Shown here in pieces: positions 45,325-56,694 of a stretch of DNA of 64,000 bases. Under the pieces are notes generated by a model that saw nothing but the letters and a program-made list of their open reading frames with translations, was not told where the DNA came from and ran no database searches. The position numbers and the translations under genes are program-made. The number at the start of each line of letters is the position of its first letter. The stretch's first letter is position 1. The stretch spans positions 51,762,402 through 51,826,401 of the forward strand of contig NC_079134.1 of assembly GCF_945859705.1 (NCBI RefSeq), in the 5' to 3' direction. Source of the DNA: Episyrphus balteatus (Eukaryota; Arthropoda; Insecta; Diptera; Syrphidae).

Positions 45325-47760
45325 TGAAAGACAGGTACGAAATAAAAAGTATGTTTTCCCATATCTTTCGTTTCTTTTTCCGATAATTGGCACCACCTGA
45401 AAAAGAAGTGTATGATAATTTTGAAAATCAATTTTGAAAAACGGGTCAGTGAATTAAAAAAAAAAACCTTTTAAGTCCAAGAAAAGTTTAAATGTTTTTT
45501 GGTTTTATTTTCTGTGACGATTTTTAACTTATATACCACTTGTTTTTGAAACTTACACACTTAATAATTATTGAAATAAAAAAATTGGTAGGTACTGTTC
45601 ATATAAAATAATTATTTTATAAAAAATTAATTTTTCTGACTCTGTTTCAATTTTTTCTTATGGGAAATACATTGGCTGTAAAAAAAAAAATCAATATCAC
45701 TATCGAGTTGCACCCACTTCAGTGCCGTGCCGTGTTTCGAGGAAGCGTTTGGTAAAGCGTGATTGTGTTTCTACTTTAATGTTTATAAACCTATAGTCAG
45801 AAGAATAAAACGAAAAGAGGATGCAATAAAAAAGTATGTGAACCCATAAAAAAGAATAGGTAGGTACATTAAAAGATGGTGAGCACCCTAAGATGGAAAT
45901 TCTTCCAACTTATGTCCAACAAAATTCTTGTAATTTCTTAGAAATCGTTAGCTCCAGGCTGAACGCTGAAAGGCAAGCAAAGAAAGAATCACGTTTCTCT
46001 CACCACCATTTGGCCTTCATCGATGAAGTAATGGATGAGTCAGAATAGTCTCAAGAAAAATGTAACCATCAACATTTTAGACCCAGACAAACTGACACTT
46101 TATAAGATAAGTCAATGAGATAAACTTTAAAAATTTTGACGTAGCCTATGAGAAAACTATAAAAGCCGTCGACTTTCCAGAGCCGAGAGAGGGAAGGAAA
46201 TCAGTGTTGTTTTGGAACGCTAGGGTAACTAGCAACAAATTTTATAGATGACCAAGTTCCACGTCGATCGGACGTGATCTCAACAAAGTGCTCCTTTTCT
46301 TCTGTGAACCCATTGTGCTTTTTTATACACCGCCTACTCCAGACAATACTAAATTACTCTTCTGAAACTCATTAACCAAGACTCTCCATTAACTTAAGAA
46401 AGCGCTACAAAAATTTTCAAATGAAACTCATAAGCGTCTTACTAAGTTATTTTTTTTTTCTATTCTTTTCATGGAAACAATTAATTTTATTTAAAAAAAA
46501 CGGAAACCTCATGAAAGTTCGCCAGAAGGCAATTTATAATTCTTTCACAATGAATGGCTTTTTAGAAACATTAAAACAATAAAGTAATAATTCAAACGAA
46601 ATAATGTAACTTGGAAAAAAAAGAGAACATATCGAGTTCATTTACATACATAGTCATACATTCAAAATGAAAGTCATAAAATAATTTGATTATTGTATTT
46701 GATTTATTTTACAGTGTGACATTGTGACCCGGAAAAATAGTGAACACAAGAGAGCAATGTAATACCAATTCTATATGAGACCTATTTGGATGACACATTT
46801 CGAAATTGCATAACGAATCCAACACAAACCAACAGAAATAATGTAGCTTGCTTGTGTGGACGCTGCTTGATACGCTGCTGTTCTTTCAACAGTGACCAAA
46901 TGGACAGACGGACGGACCGGGTCGGAACGGACGGCTGGAAGTGCATAAATCATGTCATCGTCAATTCTCCATTTCAATTACAGCCGCAAAATTTCATCTG
47001 AATTCCATTCGAAATATAGTGAAATAAATTTCAGTCATAGTCACACAACGAGCATTGCATTAATTTTAAAATAGGACGAATAAATTATATTTGAAAATTA
47101 ATTCAAATTTGCCAGGGTCTGCTTCGGGTTCAGGTCAAAAATCGAGACTCGTGCAATTTTCTGAATGTGAATGTTCATTTGTATTGTGAATGAATTTTTG
47201 GTTATTTTTATTAAACATTATAAATCGTTGCATCGTCACTTTCCACAACGAAATTTCGAGAATATGTTGCTGCTTATATATTTAATCAACATCATAAATC
47301 GTCTTCCATATATGAGGTTTTAGCTTGGGTTTTGGTAGGTTTTTTTTTATGAGAGAAAGAGAAGCCAACCAATTTCAAATAACTCTAAAGAGGGACAGAA
47401 TTGTCATACTTCCCATAAATTTAGTGCATAGAAAATGTAGTAAAATTCCCTTGCGGTTCGTTTTTGTAAATTGTAAATCTTCATTGAATTAAATGAAACT
47501 ACCAAGTATGTAAGTGCACATTTGTATTAATTTAACCCTTGACCAGTTAAAATAATAAAATTGTGTTCAAGCTTTTTAAATTAAGTTTTTTTTAGCCGAA
47601 AAAAGGAATTATGTTTTATAAGAGACTTCGAGATATACTACGTAGTCGTGCCATACTGTTAGACGATTTTTCTTAAAAACCAGCAAAAAATTATACATTT
47701 TATTAAATGTCATATTATAAATTATTATACATTATATTAATCACTTTTTATTCAAAATGG
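45325..47760. other. no gene recognised
   Basis: A region of mixed composition at 46140-46420 has no motif. Overlapping frames at 46771-47001 on both strands are featureless; GGACAGACGGACGG at 46900 is a short simple repeat. Confidence 0.35.
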
Positions 47761-47767
47761 ATGTCCT

Positions 47768-48065
47768 AAGGCTTAGCATAAGCCTTAAACTTAAATCACT
47801 TCGGCCATACGTCTATGACAGCACGGACCTTTTCCTCAGGAAAACTAGCCACTGCTCGAGCAAGACTTGATTTAAGGCTTTCCAAATACCTTCGAGCCGT
47901 TAGCTCCAACACTTTCCAAAAAAGAATGATCCAGGGGGGCTGTTTGAGCTGCGGGCCAATCTAATGCGCTGATGATTTCCGAATCATTTTTTTCCAGCCA
48001 CAGCTGAGCCCATTTGGCTTTATGATCTGGACCTGAGTTCTGCTGGAACACCCAATGGTTTTAAG
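47768..48065 (-). pseudogene. mariner-type transposase C-terminal remnant
   Basis: On the minus strand NHWVFQQNSGPDHKAKWAQL, then DSEIISALDWPAAQ with PLDHSF, GSKVFGKP, and SSLARAVASFPEEKVRAVID with VWPK match the C-terminal third of Tc1/mariner transposases (WVFQQD-x-x-P-x-H, W-P-x-x-S-P-D-L-N-P, and the closing helix). The middle D of the catalytic triad is replaced by N, the PDLN motif is damaged, and there is a frameshift before the closing helix. Ends of the element were not identified. Confidence 0.8.
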
Positions 48066-48069
48066 ATTG

Positions 48070-49330
48070 TACCTTTATTTAAAAATTGGCTACAAAGAAG
48101 CGACAAGCTAATTTTTTTGCACATTTCAAATTTTGCAAATCAGATCACAGGATTTCAGCAGGGATTAAGTGTTAATAACGGCTCAGTAATACGCTCAAGC
48201 ACAAAAATAAATTGAAGACTGTGAAACAAAGTCAGAATATCGTTGAAATGCCATGACTGCGTGTTTCATTTAAAAAAAAGTTGCTGAATTAAACTTTGTC
48301 TGCTTATTGCTGTGCTGAGTACCGCATTTCTTTTAACTTCATGGAACACCTTCCGTTTTTGATTAAAAAAAATATTTATAGGTTTCGAAATAGCTTAAAA
48401 TATGCACTGTAGTGTCTGTGCACAATTGAAGAGCAACTAATTTTCTGTCATCATCGAAATAAGTGTAAAATGTAAATCACAACGTGTATATCTAATATCT
48501 GAATATTGCTCAACAAACCTTGGCATGGATAATATATGTCGTGGGACCGGGACTACAAGCAGGACAAAAGGCTCAGAGAGGCAAAAAAAGATTACCCCAG
48601 TGGAAAATGGTTTTTTGATGTTGTACAATCGTCGGCATGGGTTCAGAACTTCAGTGGACCTTAAATACGATCTGTGTCGAGCTGCAGGCAAAGTAATTTC
48701 GTCCGTCCGTATGTGTTTAAAAAAAGATATTCCAAATTTATTTGTCATGATGTGCATTTGCCTTTCGTTTCATTTTGTGGCTTCATATGCCTGCACAAAA
48801 CTTCCAAGCAGTGTGGATAACTTATGTCGTGATGTATAAAATTTTATTTTCCAAACAAGCTTCTACGTCTCTGTCAAACGCGATGGCTTTCACGACTAGA
48901 GGTTGGGAATTCTTTTCTCACGCAATATGATGCTTTTTTTTGAAGAAGAAGCAGCTTAACTTGATAAACTATTATCTTCTCATACCTACTATTTTAAATA
49001 CATATGTTGAAAGATCCAAGACATTTGTATTTGAGTTTTCTTAGCTTTGTGTTACCTTTTTTCACGAAACTGAATACGTGTATGCAAGCTGAAAAATACA
49101 TCAAGTTTACTCAGAAGTTTCTTTGTCAATGAAAATCAATTTTGAGTTGTTATTTAAAAAAGAATACCTAGGTAAGACTGCAATAATTGATGTTGATTAC
49201 ATTAATCCCCGGAATCAACTTCTATACCACGAAATGTACTATGGCATTAAAGTTGGTCTTTTCTTGGAAAAAGTGGCAGTTGAAAAATCTGTCGTACATA
49301 GTGTTCAATGTGATTGCTTAAGTTTTTAAA
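48070..49330. other. no gene supported
   Basis: The 104-codon + frame at 48525-48839 and the opposing one at 48437-48757 overlap and neither has a known motif. The frame at 49123-49329 leads into the Penelope-like fragment without obvious continuity. Confidence 0.35.
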
Positions 49331-49339
49331 TTGCAGCTA

Positions 49340-49780
49340 CTAAACATTACATTGGACAAACGGGGAGAACATAAGATTCAACGAACACAAACCAAAGCAA
49401 AATACAAAATCGGACTTTTCCATACATTTAATTGAAGCTAACCATAATTACAACGATTTTGACTTAAGGAATTTGAGATCTAGAAATCAAATAAGGAGAA
49501 AAAAGACGACCTAATCAACGTCAAGCTGACATTGAAAACCAATGCACTATTTAACACCTTACTAAATCACACCGACAGATGAAAGGAGACAACCACACTT
49601 TACTTTTTTACAGCAATAATAAGCGCAACTAAATAATAAGACAATAACAAGAACATGAAAACGAGACAGGCACATCACACAACATCAATCAGTTTAGAAG
49701 CCCGAAGATGGAATGTTAGTTCCGAAACGCGTTGCGACTTAATTTTAAATAAAGTTGTGTAATAAAAAGACTGAGTTATA
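49340..49780 (+). pseudogene. Penelope-like element: GIY-YIG endonuclease and 3' end
   Basis: ATKHYIGQTGRT (GIY-YIG motif) is followed, after a one-base shift, by RFNEHKPKQNTKSDFSIHLI and EANHNYNDFDLRNL, ending RRKKTT and a stop at about 49514. This is the endonuclease that Penelope-like elements carry after their reverse transcriptase, to nick the target. The catalytic Y-I-G, R-x-x-E-H and acidic residue are visible. The 3' part has CCCGAAGATGGAATGTTAGT then TCCGAAACGCGTTGCGACTT (49701-49740) and AATAAA. The reverse transcriptase is absent. Confidence 0.75.
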
Positions 49781-50077
49781 TTAAAATAACCATTTTAAAT
49801 ATTTAATTTATATTGTATTTTATTTATTTATTTACATGCAATAACTTAGCTTTTCAGGAAAGCGTTTTTAAATTTCAAAGTTGTAGTTTGAATATAGAAC
49901 ACAAAAACAAAAATTAGGAAACGAAATATTTTTATTGAAATCTAAACACAATTTGAGTTTAAAAAAAAATAAAATAAAACATTATAATTAGGTAGTGTTT
50001 ATAAAGTTAAAAGAAATGAAAGGTACTTCTTTCTCGATAAGTTAAGATAAAAAAAAAACATTATAATCTTTGAACAA

Positions 50078-50309
50078 CAACAACATCTTGAAGGTGCTAC
50101 CACCAAGTGTTTTATGGCTAGAGTTACAGTACTGTTTCACGGATGCCAATCCGATCATCAGACTCCTTTTTATTCCATTTTGTGTGTGTTGCTTGGTCTA
50201 GTAATTTTATCATTTGATTTGAAAAACTTCTTCCGTCACACTTGAGTATTGAACCTAGACCAAGCGAGTTCAGAAGCCAGTACACTACGCACTGCGCTAC
50301 CTCACCCAC
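50078..50309 (-). repeat. tRNA-derived SINE
   Basis: Minus-strand reading starts GTGGGTGAGGTAGCGCAGTG (A box GTAGCGCAGTGCG), with CTAGGTTCAATACTC (B box) about 45 bp later, the spacing of an internal RNA polymerase III promoter. A body follows with GGAGTCTGATGATCGG, CCGTGAAAC and CTTGGTGGTAGC, then a (TTG)n tail (GTTGTTGTTGTT). The same body occurs truncated at 5397-5540. The frame at 50124-50309 is the SINE itself. Confidence 0.88.
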
Positions 50310-50314
50310 GTGAT

Positions 50315-50900
50315 TAGCTTCACAGGTTTTCTTAGTTTATCAACATGCAAATGAATAGACTTAGCATTAAAAAACACTAAAACGCAATTCTTATATTTAT
50401 ATTGTATAAATTGTCTTTTAGTCAATTTTTAAAACAGTCTTGTAGAGTTGGACATGGACATATTCATTGTATGCATACAGGAAGCATATATGTATGATGT
50501 CCTTCTTTTTAGAGATGGTTACATAAGCATTAAGCAACGATACTTTTGGCAATGACTTCAAATTTCAAAACTTGAGTATTTCGCCTCTTCCTAGGAGGAG
50601 CTTATATAGGGACTATTATTGAGTCCGCATACGCGCTTTACTACATCCTCGATAATATTTTTGAAGTTTTCTTTTTTCAATCCAAAGAAGGTCGGAAATT
50701 CTATTTTCCGCTCTGAGCAGTGCAATTGACGCATTTCACTTTACCCTCTACATAAATTTCCTTTTTGAAACGCAGCAATAAATAGCATCTTAACTTCTAG
50801 GCCCATTTCGTTTTGCCTCTAGTTCAAGGCTCATTATATCACCATCAGATTTAACACTCTCAAAACTGCTTTCTTCTCCGATGAAATCTGTAGCTGCGGA
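50315..50900. other. no gene recognised
   Basis: No motif-bearing frame. This may be the tail of the pseudogene that follows on the minus strand. Confidence 0.35.
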
Positions 50901-50904
50901 AAAT

Positions 50905-52150
50905 AAGATTTGAAAAATCGGACGGAGAAATTTGGGCATTTTGGGGTACCTACTTTATGTTCCGCAGCTGATCGTATTTTCCATGTCGGACAATTGGGAT
51001 TTTTTGGCATTTTATCATTTTCAAAGCTGCATCCAACTTTTCCTTGTTTATTTTCCCAAATAAAAACCCGGTTTAGAAGCTGGTTTGGAACGCAACTTCT
51101 CTCCTTTGTTGGCACGTTTTCCCAAATTTCTCCAATTTTTTTCCACCTCCAAAGCCTCCAAATTTTTCATCTCGCTGTGGAGAAAACCAACAGAAAGCGC
51201 AGATTCTTTTTTCCCCAAAACCTTCATCGTCATCTGTCGAAAAAGAGCATCCAGCAAGTATGTGGACCGAAGCATTGCATAAAGTGCATTGGTGTGCGTT
51301 GGTTGGATTGTCTCCATTGATGCAAGCAATTGATGCCGTCTTCACGAATATATTCCGGCACTACAATTTTTTTTGTCTAAAGTGGAATATTTTTGGAGAA
51401 GAAGACCTCTTGTGTTAAGCTGTTTATTCTTTTGACTCCCCGAGACGCATTTGCATTTTGTCAAAACTAATTTTTTAATTTTTTAATTTTATACATTTCG
51501 TTTTCGACGGACGCACTGCTGGCGGGAACTCGTTCGGATCCAAATTCGTTTCTTCTGATGTTGGTCCATAGAAGCAAAAGTTCCACATCTTTTAAAAAAT
51601 ATTTTTTTTTTAATTTCGGCACTCACGGGGTATGTTATCGTCTCCTCTTGCCTTTGCAACACAGCTCGCTATTTCAGGACTCGCTGTTTCAGTATACCCA
51701 ACATTTTCCAATAGTTTTGAAATGGCGTATTTTGCTCGTTGCCAATATCCTCTTCCCTGTTTTCTTCATCTTCGGAAACTTTACCATTGACAGCCTCGAT
51801 TACTGATTTAATTTCACTTTGTGTTGTTGTGTCAAATCTCTTCATCTTAAGATACGCATTGTTTAACGTTGGAGTTTGGTCTCCATCGTATCCAGCGCGC
51901 TGGCTGGATGTTACTTTCTTATACTCTCAGCTTCTTTAACATCAGTGCAGATGCAGAATTTCAAGGCTTCAAGAACCGTGAAGATAAATGTTCTTGACAG
52001 TTGCTTCATTCCGGCAGGCAGCTTTAAGAAAATTCCTGTACTTCTGGATAAAGTGGACTACGTCGATTCTTATATAACTTTTTGGAAGTTGATCTATACG
52101 CAAGTTTTGGTTCTTCATGGTTTGGAAGTTCTACTAGTACATAAATATTG
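50905..52150 (-). pseudogene. transposon protein remnant with zinc-binding cysteine cluster
   Basis: Right to left on the minus strand the pieces are LPKSYIRIDVVHFIQKYRNF (near 52090), EATVKNIYL and LEALKFCICTDVKEAES, an acidic segment with KSVIEAVNGKVSEDEENREE (near 51800), KCKCVSGSQKNK (near 51450), then INGDNPTNAHQCTLCNASVH followed by CSFSTDDDEGFGEKRICAFC (near 51250). The C-x2-C ... H ... C ... GFG-x-K-R-x-C-x-x-C cluster and the PKSYIRID motif recur in proteins encoded by multicopy insect DNA elements. I cannot say which superfamily. Frames shift several times, so the gene is dead. Opposite-strand frames (50910-51320 and others) are shadows. Confidence 0.55.
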
Positions 52151-52174
52151 TTTGATGAAATGTAAGTGTTAAAA

Positions 52175-53750
52175 ACCTTACAAATTTAACGAACAAGTAA
52201 TGAAAATAATAGTCAACAATTAAATTAGCATAGCTCTCTTCTAAAGACATGTATGAAGACTATGAAGCTGTGAGAATAACGATTTTACCTAACTTTAAAT
52301 CATAGAAACCACGAGCAATGATTTTATACACCCACAACTTGTTTTTCCGGAGGTATGAGACAGTTTTGAGGTTTCAACTTTTACCTTAACTATTTGTTAT
52401 ACTCTCATGATAAGAATTTAAATGCTAAATACTTGACAAATATAATTCCCTTACTCAACTCTTTGTGTTACCTACATAGAAATATATAATTAAATGTATG
52501 TAAATTAAAATACATTACATTTCCACCACCAATCCTTACATCAACATTTAAATGTAAAATTTAATTTGCACAACGACGACGCTTTTAAATTAATGAATTT
52601 TCGGATGAATGACAAACAAAACAGAGTATGGGAATTCGATGGCAGAATAGTGTGGGGTTTTTGCAACTACTATCGCTTTTAGCTCTTAGTCGGTGGAATG
52701 CCATCTAAGTTTATAACAGCAACATGATTAAATTCCGCACATACCGATGGAGGTTTTGTAACAGGAACGTGTCCCCTTCTCTCCCACAAAAACTAAAAAT
52801 GGCCAATATAAATTCCTGAACCCCGCAAAAATAGTTTCAAATTGAAGCGGAAGTGGCAAAACGTGTCCGGCGTTGAAACCTAGTTACATGAACCATTTAA
52901 AGTAACACCATCATCACTCTGCCACCTCTCCTCCCATTTTCTATAGTTAGGTATATGCAATAGTTTAAAAACGCCCCTCTCTTATCAAGAGAAGTACGAT
53001 AGTGGTCGCTGGAAAAACAACCAATTTCAACTATTGAAAACGTTTTTCGAAAACTTTCTAAGAGCTCTAACCGTAATTCGCCAGAACTGCAACACGCAGA
53101 TGGTTTGTTTAATTTCATATTGAAAATTTTGTGTGGTACACAATTACACATTGAAGGGTGTTGGAGGGCAGTGTACTTGATGGCAACTAATGCAATATAA
53201 ACGGTGAAGGACATTATGAGTGCATGGGGTGTATGGAGTAGCAAGGTTTGTAGTAATTTTCGCAACTTAATTTCAACAGCCCTTACACCATATACGAATT
53301 ATTCCATTGATTTTGGAGACTCTTGAGAGTTGGCACGTGATTGCGTTCTATTTCGTGACAAATAATAAACGTGATCTGATTCATACAAACATATGTATGT
53401 ATTGTATAAGTAGGGAAAAAAATAACCAGGCGTATTATATTATGTGAAAGCTTATTTATTTTGAAAATGGAAAACTACTGCTGATTTGTAAGGATTTTCT
53501 AGGAAACATATTTCAAAATAGATGAATGTTGTGTCCTTTCATTAGTTTTCTCTTTATAACAGGGCTTAGTATACTTTTGTTTTCATATTAAGTGAATCAC
53601 ATTTTTGACAGGTGATGATGGAAGCTTAAATTAAAATCTTTCTTGAAAACTCTTCATTGCATTTGCCCGCTCAGAAACGGTCTATTGTTTGGTTCACTCT
53701 GTTCGACGTATTTATGGTACATTTTTCTTAAATACAATTCAGTTCTAAGT
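52175..53750. other. no gene recognised
   Basis: The 122-codon minus frame at 52897-53265 has no domain or supporting splice structure. The rest is A/T-rich. Confidence 0.35.
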
Positions 53751-53756
53751 ACTTTA

Positions 53757-53893
53757 GGGCCATTTGCTGAATCGAAACTTAAATAATTTATGTTGAACAT
53801 AAACTCTTATTCCCTACTTTTTCCTCTTCGTAAACTGTCACATAAGGATTTATGTAGAACTTAAATGCTTAAGTTTCGATTCAGCAAACGGGT
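53757..53893. mobile_element. PIF/Harbinger-like MITE, 137 bp
   Basis: Left CATTTGCTGAATCGAAACTT is mirrored at the right as AAGTTTCGATTCAGCAAACG. The left end starts GGGCC as in the MITE at 14535. TTA is found on both sides (53754-53756, 53894-53896) if the right end is taken at GGGT. The 5' four bases are not perfectly paired, so the exact right boundary is uncertain. Confidence 0.7.
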
Positions 53894-54147
53894 TTACTCT
53901 ATTTCTTTCATAATATGGAAAACTTCAGATATGATGTTTTAATGGAGCTACTAGTTCTTCCTCAGAATTTTTGCTCGATCCTTTCACGGTTACTATAATA
54001 TTGTACAGTGATGGCTGTACCTACCTTTTTCTGTCGATAACATTAAAGAGGCAATTCAAAGTTTCTTGTTGTTGGGCATACACAATTGGAATGTGATAGT
54101 GTGCATTCGAGAATCGAAAATGAAATGAAGGGAAGAGATATCTACAT

Positions 54148-54827
54148 TAGGGTGTCCCTTATATTGCAAATGGCTGAATTTAAATAAGCATACGGGCTCA
54201 AAAGTTTCGCAATAAATAAAAAAAAATATTCCCAAAGTTTCAAGTCCCTATCTCAATGCTAAGTGGACGCGACTTAATTTTTAATATTTCCATACAAAAT
54301 ATCGATAAATTACAGGTAGTTTTGAAGTGGTTTACTCAAAAATTCGGTAAAACTGTAAAAGTTGATAGAAAATTTTGAAAATGTGCAAATATCTTCAGCA
54401 CTATAAGGAGTGTACGAAAAAAATATTTAAAAATATTTTTCTTTTGTAAACAATGCTTAGTTAGTAAAACATAACCGCAAATATCATAAGAACAGTGATA
54501 TTAACGGTTACCTACTCTTTACTGACTCAGCATTATTTAAAAAAATAAATAATTTTTTCGTACACTCCTTATAGTGCTGAAGATATTTGCAAATTTTCAA
54601 AATTTTCTATCAACTTTTACAGTTTTACCGAATTTTTGAGTAAACCACTTCAAAACTACCTGTAATTTATCGATATTTTGTATGGAAATATTAAAAATTA
54701 AGTCGCGTCCACTTAGCATTGAGATAGGGACTTGAAACTTTGGGAATATTTTTTTTTATTTATTGCGAAACTTTTGAGTCCGTATGCGTATTTAAATTCA
54801 GCCAATTGCAAAATAAGGGACACCCTA
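54148..54827. mobile_element. near-perfect 680-bp foldback MITE with 8-bp duplication
   Basis: The ends TAGGGTGTCCCTTAT and ATAAGGGACACCCTA start arms of about 280 bp (54148-54431, 54547-54827) that are reverse complements with only scattered differences; the loop is about 115 bp. ATCTACAT is exactly duplicated on both sides (54140-54147, 54828-54835). An 8-bp duplication suggests hAT or P-type transposition, though TAGGGTG is not the usual hAT start. It has no gene. The close arm match and intact duplication point to a recent insertion or gene conversion between arms. Confidence 0.93.
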
Positions 54828-55054
54828 ATCTACATTCTACAAGATTATTTAAGATTTATCAAAGAAGCTCGAAGAGAACTATTTCCTTACAATAATGTCA
54901 AGAAAATTATCTTCTCTGACTTTAAAGACTATACTCTTAAGGAATTTTAAAGATACTCCTCCATAAGACCTGGCAAAGTTAGTTAAGGATCCAAATGAAC
55001 AAATAAGTTTTAATGACAAGCAAATTTAATTTCTTTTTGCAGGTAGTCAATATA

Positions 55055-56572
55055 CAGGAATGCCATTCTAGCGACTTTGTCGCTAGATCTAGCGACATTT
55101 CAACTTCTTCCGCGACAACAAATATTTTGATGTCGCTAGATTATTTCTAGCGACTTTTGAAGCCAAGCATTTCTGAGTTGTAAACGTAAATACTATTTTT
55201 ATTATATAACAGTACTGGTAATTATTGTACATCCCTGGCATTTGAATTAATTTGACATTTTCGTAATTCCAATACTAAAAATGGAAACTGAAATTCACCA
55301 CACCACACACACAATGTAAGTGCGAGTGAGCGCAATACTTTAAGCAATCCATCTGTTTCAAATTTATTTTTCATGTTGATGGAATAGATTATTCTATTGA
55401 ATTCCAATAATTTGTCTTGTCTTGTCGGCTTCGGTTGTAAAGTTCTGTCTGCGTGTTTCTGGTAAGTTATTAAATGATTTTTTATAATTTTTCATAGTAA
55501 ATACAGTTTTATATGTTTAATGCAGTACCCATTCATTTAAAATATGGATCTCCCACTAAGGAAAAAATCATACATACAGAAATACAAAGAATTATGGGAG
55601 AATCATCCAGAATACTAAAAGACCTGGATAAAACCTGTTGCCAATGATCATACAAAGGCTTACTGTTTGTTTTGCAAAATTCAATTATTTGCAAAGGTTT
55701 CAGATTTGAAGAAGCACTGTTCCACATCAAACATCAAAGCACAAGAAGCATGCCGAAGTGATTTCAAGAAACCAAATTATCCAGTTCCCTAAGAGAAATG
55801 AAGACTTATCTTATAAACGAGCAGAATCCATGTTGGCCGTGTTGGGTCTATTTATAACTGAGCGTACGGCAATTATGCAAATAGATCACCTCAGCGTCTT
55901 TAAGGATTCAAAAGCATCTATCCTCAAAATACATCGAACCAAATGCACCAAAATAATAAATGAAGGTTTGGCTCCCCATTTTATGGAATTGAATGTTTCT
56001 GAGATTAACAAGGCCCAAAAATATAGTGCCATCATTGACGAATCCACGGACACCAGCGTAAATAAATTTTTGCGAATAGAAGTTCGGTACTTCAGTTCCT
56101 CAAAAATTGCAGTAATTTCTTCTTTTTTATCATTAGAATTATTACAAAGTAGCGATGCACAAGGCATTGTTTCTGCTTTAGTAAAATGTTTAACTTTTTA
56201 TAAAATACCTGTACAAAATATGGTAGGCATCGGAACTGATAATGCATCAGTAATGACAGGAGATAAAAAAGGTGTATTTAAAATTCTTAAAAAAGAACAT
56301 AATTTGCCTAACTTAGTTCCATTCACTGAGTTGGCAGTAAGTCGTTCTTCTGAAAATGCCTTGCCAAAAAAAGATTTAAGAATTATCTAGATATCTAAAT
56401 ACCTATTAACAATGAGACTGAATTATTTTTTGTTTTACCTTTATTTGTTTTTTGTTTCTCCAGCCCTAAGTTTGTTTTAAATAACTTAAATTTTGTTTCC
56501 AGGATTTCAGGCAATCTAGCGACTTTTAGGGGTTGGCCTAGTGACTTTTCATTTCAGCTTGTGGCAACACTG
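55055..56572 (+). mobile_element. hAT element with CTAGCGAC subterminal repeats
   Basis: Ends are CAGGAATGCCATTC and GTGGCAACACTG (the right reads CAGTGTTGCCAC in reverse), partly matching. The left 120 bp contain five CTAGCGAC or GTCGCTAG words; the right end has CTAGCGAC and CTAGTGAC. The flanks GTCAATATA and GTCAACAA are similar but not identical, so the duplication has decayed or the left end is off by a few bases. It encloses a truncated transposase on +. Confidence 0.75.
55544..56390 (+). pseudogene. hAT transposase with BED finger, truncated
   Basis: A start MDLPLRKKSYIQKYKELWEN leads, through an in-frame TAA near 55616, into WIKPVANDHTKAYCLFCKIQ with SDLKKH (a BED-type C-x2-C-Hn zinc finger). 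After a frameshift near 55770 there is a long open frame of 210 codons: ESMLAVLGLFITERTAI, KYSAIIDESTDTSVNKF (first catalytic D region), IGTDNASVMTG (second D region) and NLPNLVPFTELAVSRSSENA (the CHxLxLA region, degraded). It ends at 56390. The C-terminal half with the catalytic E and dimerisation domain is absent, since hAT proteins usually exceed 600 residues. This is therefore an internally deleted, inactive copy. Confidence 0.85.
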
Positions 56573-56694
56573 GTCAACAATGCAATGGTTACTGACTTGC
56601 GTGCCTTGAGATACTTCCCAACTGGTGAAATACAATACAAATAGATCAGATGATATCATGCCTTGGTTACCTTTGCCCTAGAGAAATAAAGTAG

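Noticed and set aside
46771..47001. overlapping frames on both strands near a GGACGGAC simple repeat
   Set aside because: Symmetric frames on both strands without motif; consistent with local composition only.
48525..48839. 104-codon + frame with several Cys
   Set aside because: No recognisable domain, overlapped by a similar-length antisense frame, no splice or repeat context to support it.
50270..50309. possible functional tRNA gene because of A and B boxes
   Set aside because: The acceptor and anticodon stems cannot be formed convincingly and the segment continues into a repeat body and (TTG)n tail shared with 5397-5540, so it is a SINE head.
50910..51320. 136-codon + frame
   Set aside because: Antisense shadow of the zinc-cluster protein remnant on the minus strand.
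55046..55054. clean 8-bp target duplication for the 55055 hAT element
   Set aside because: GTCAATATA at the left and GTCAACAA at the right are similar but need an indel and a substitution, so the duplication was not claimed.
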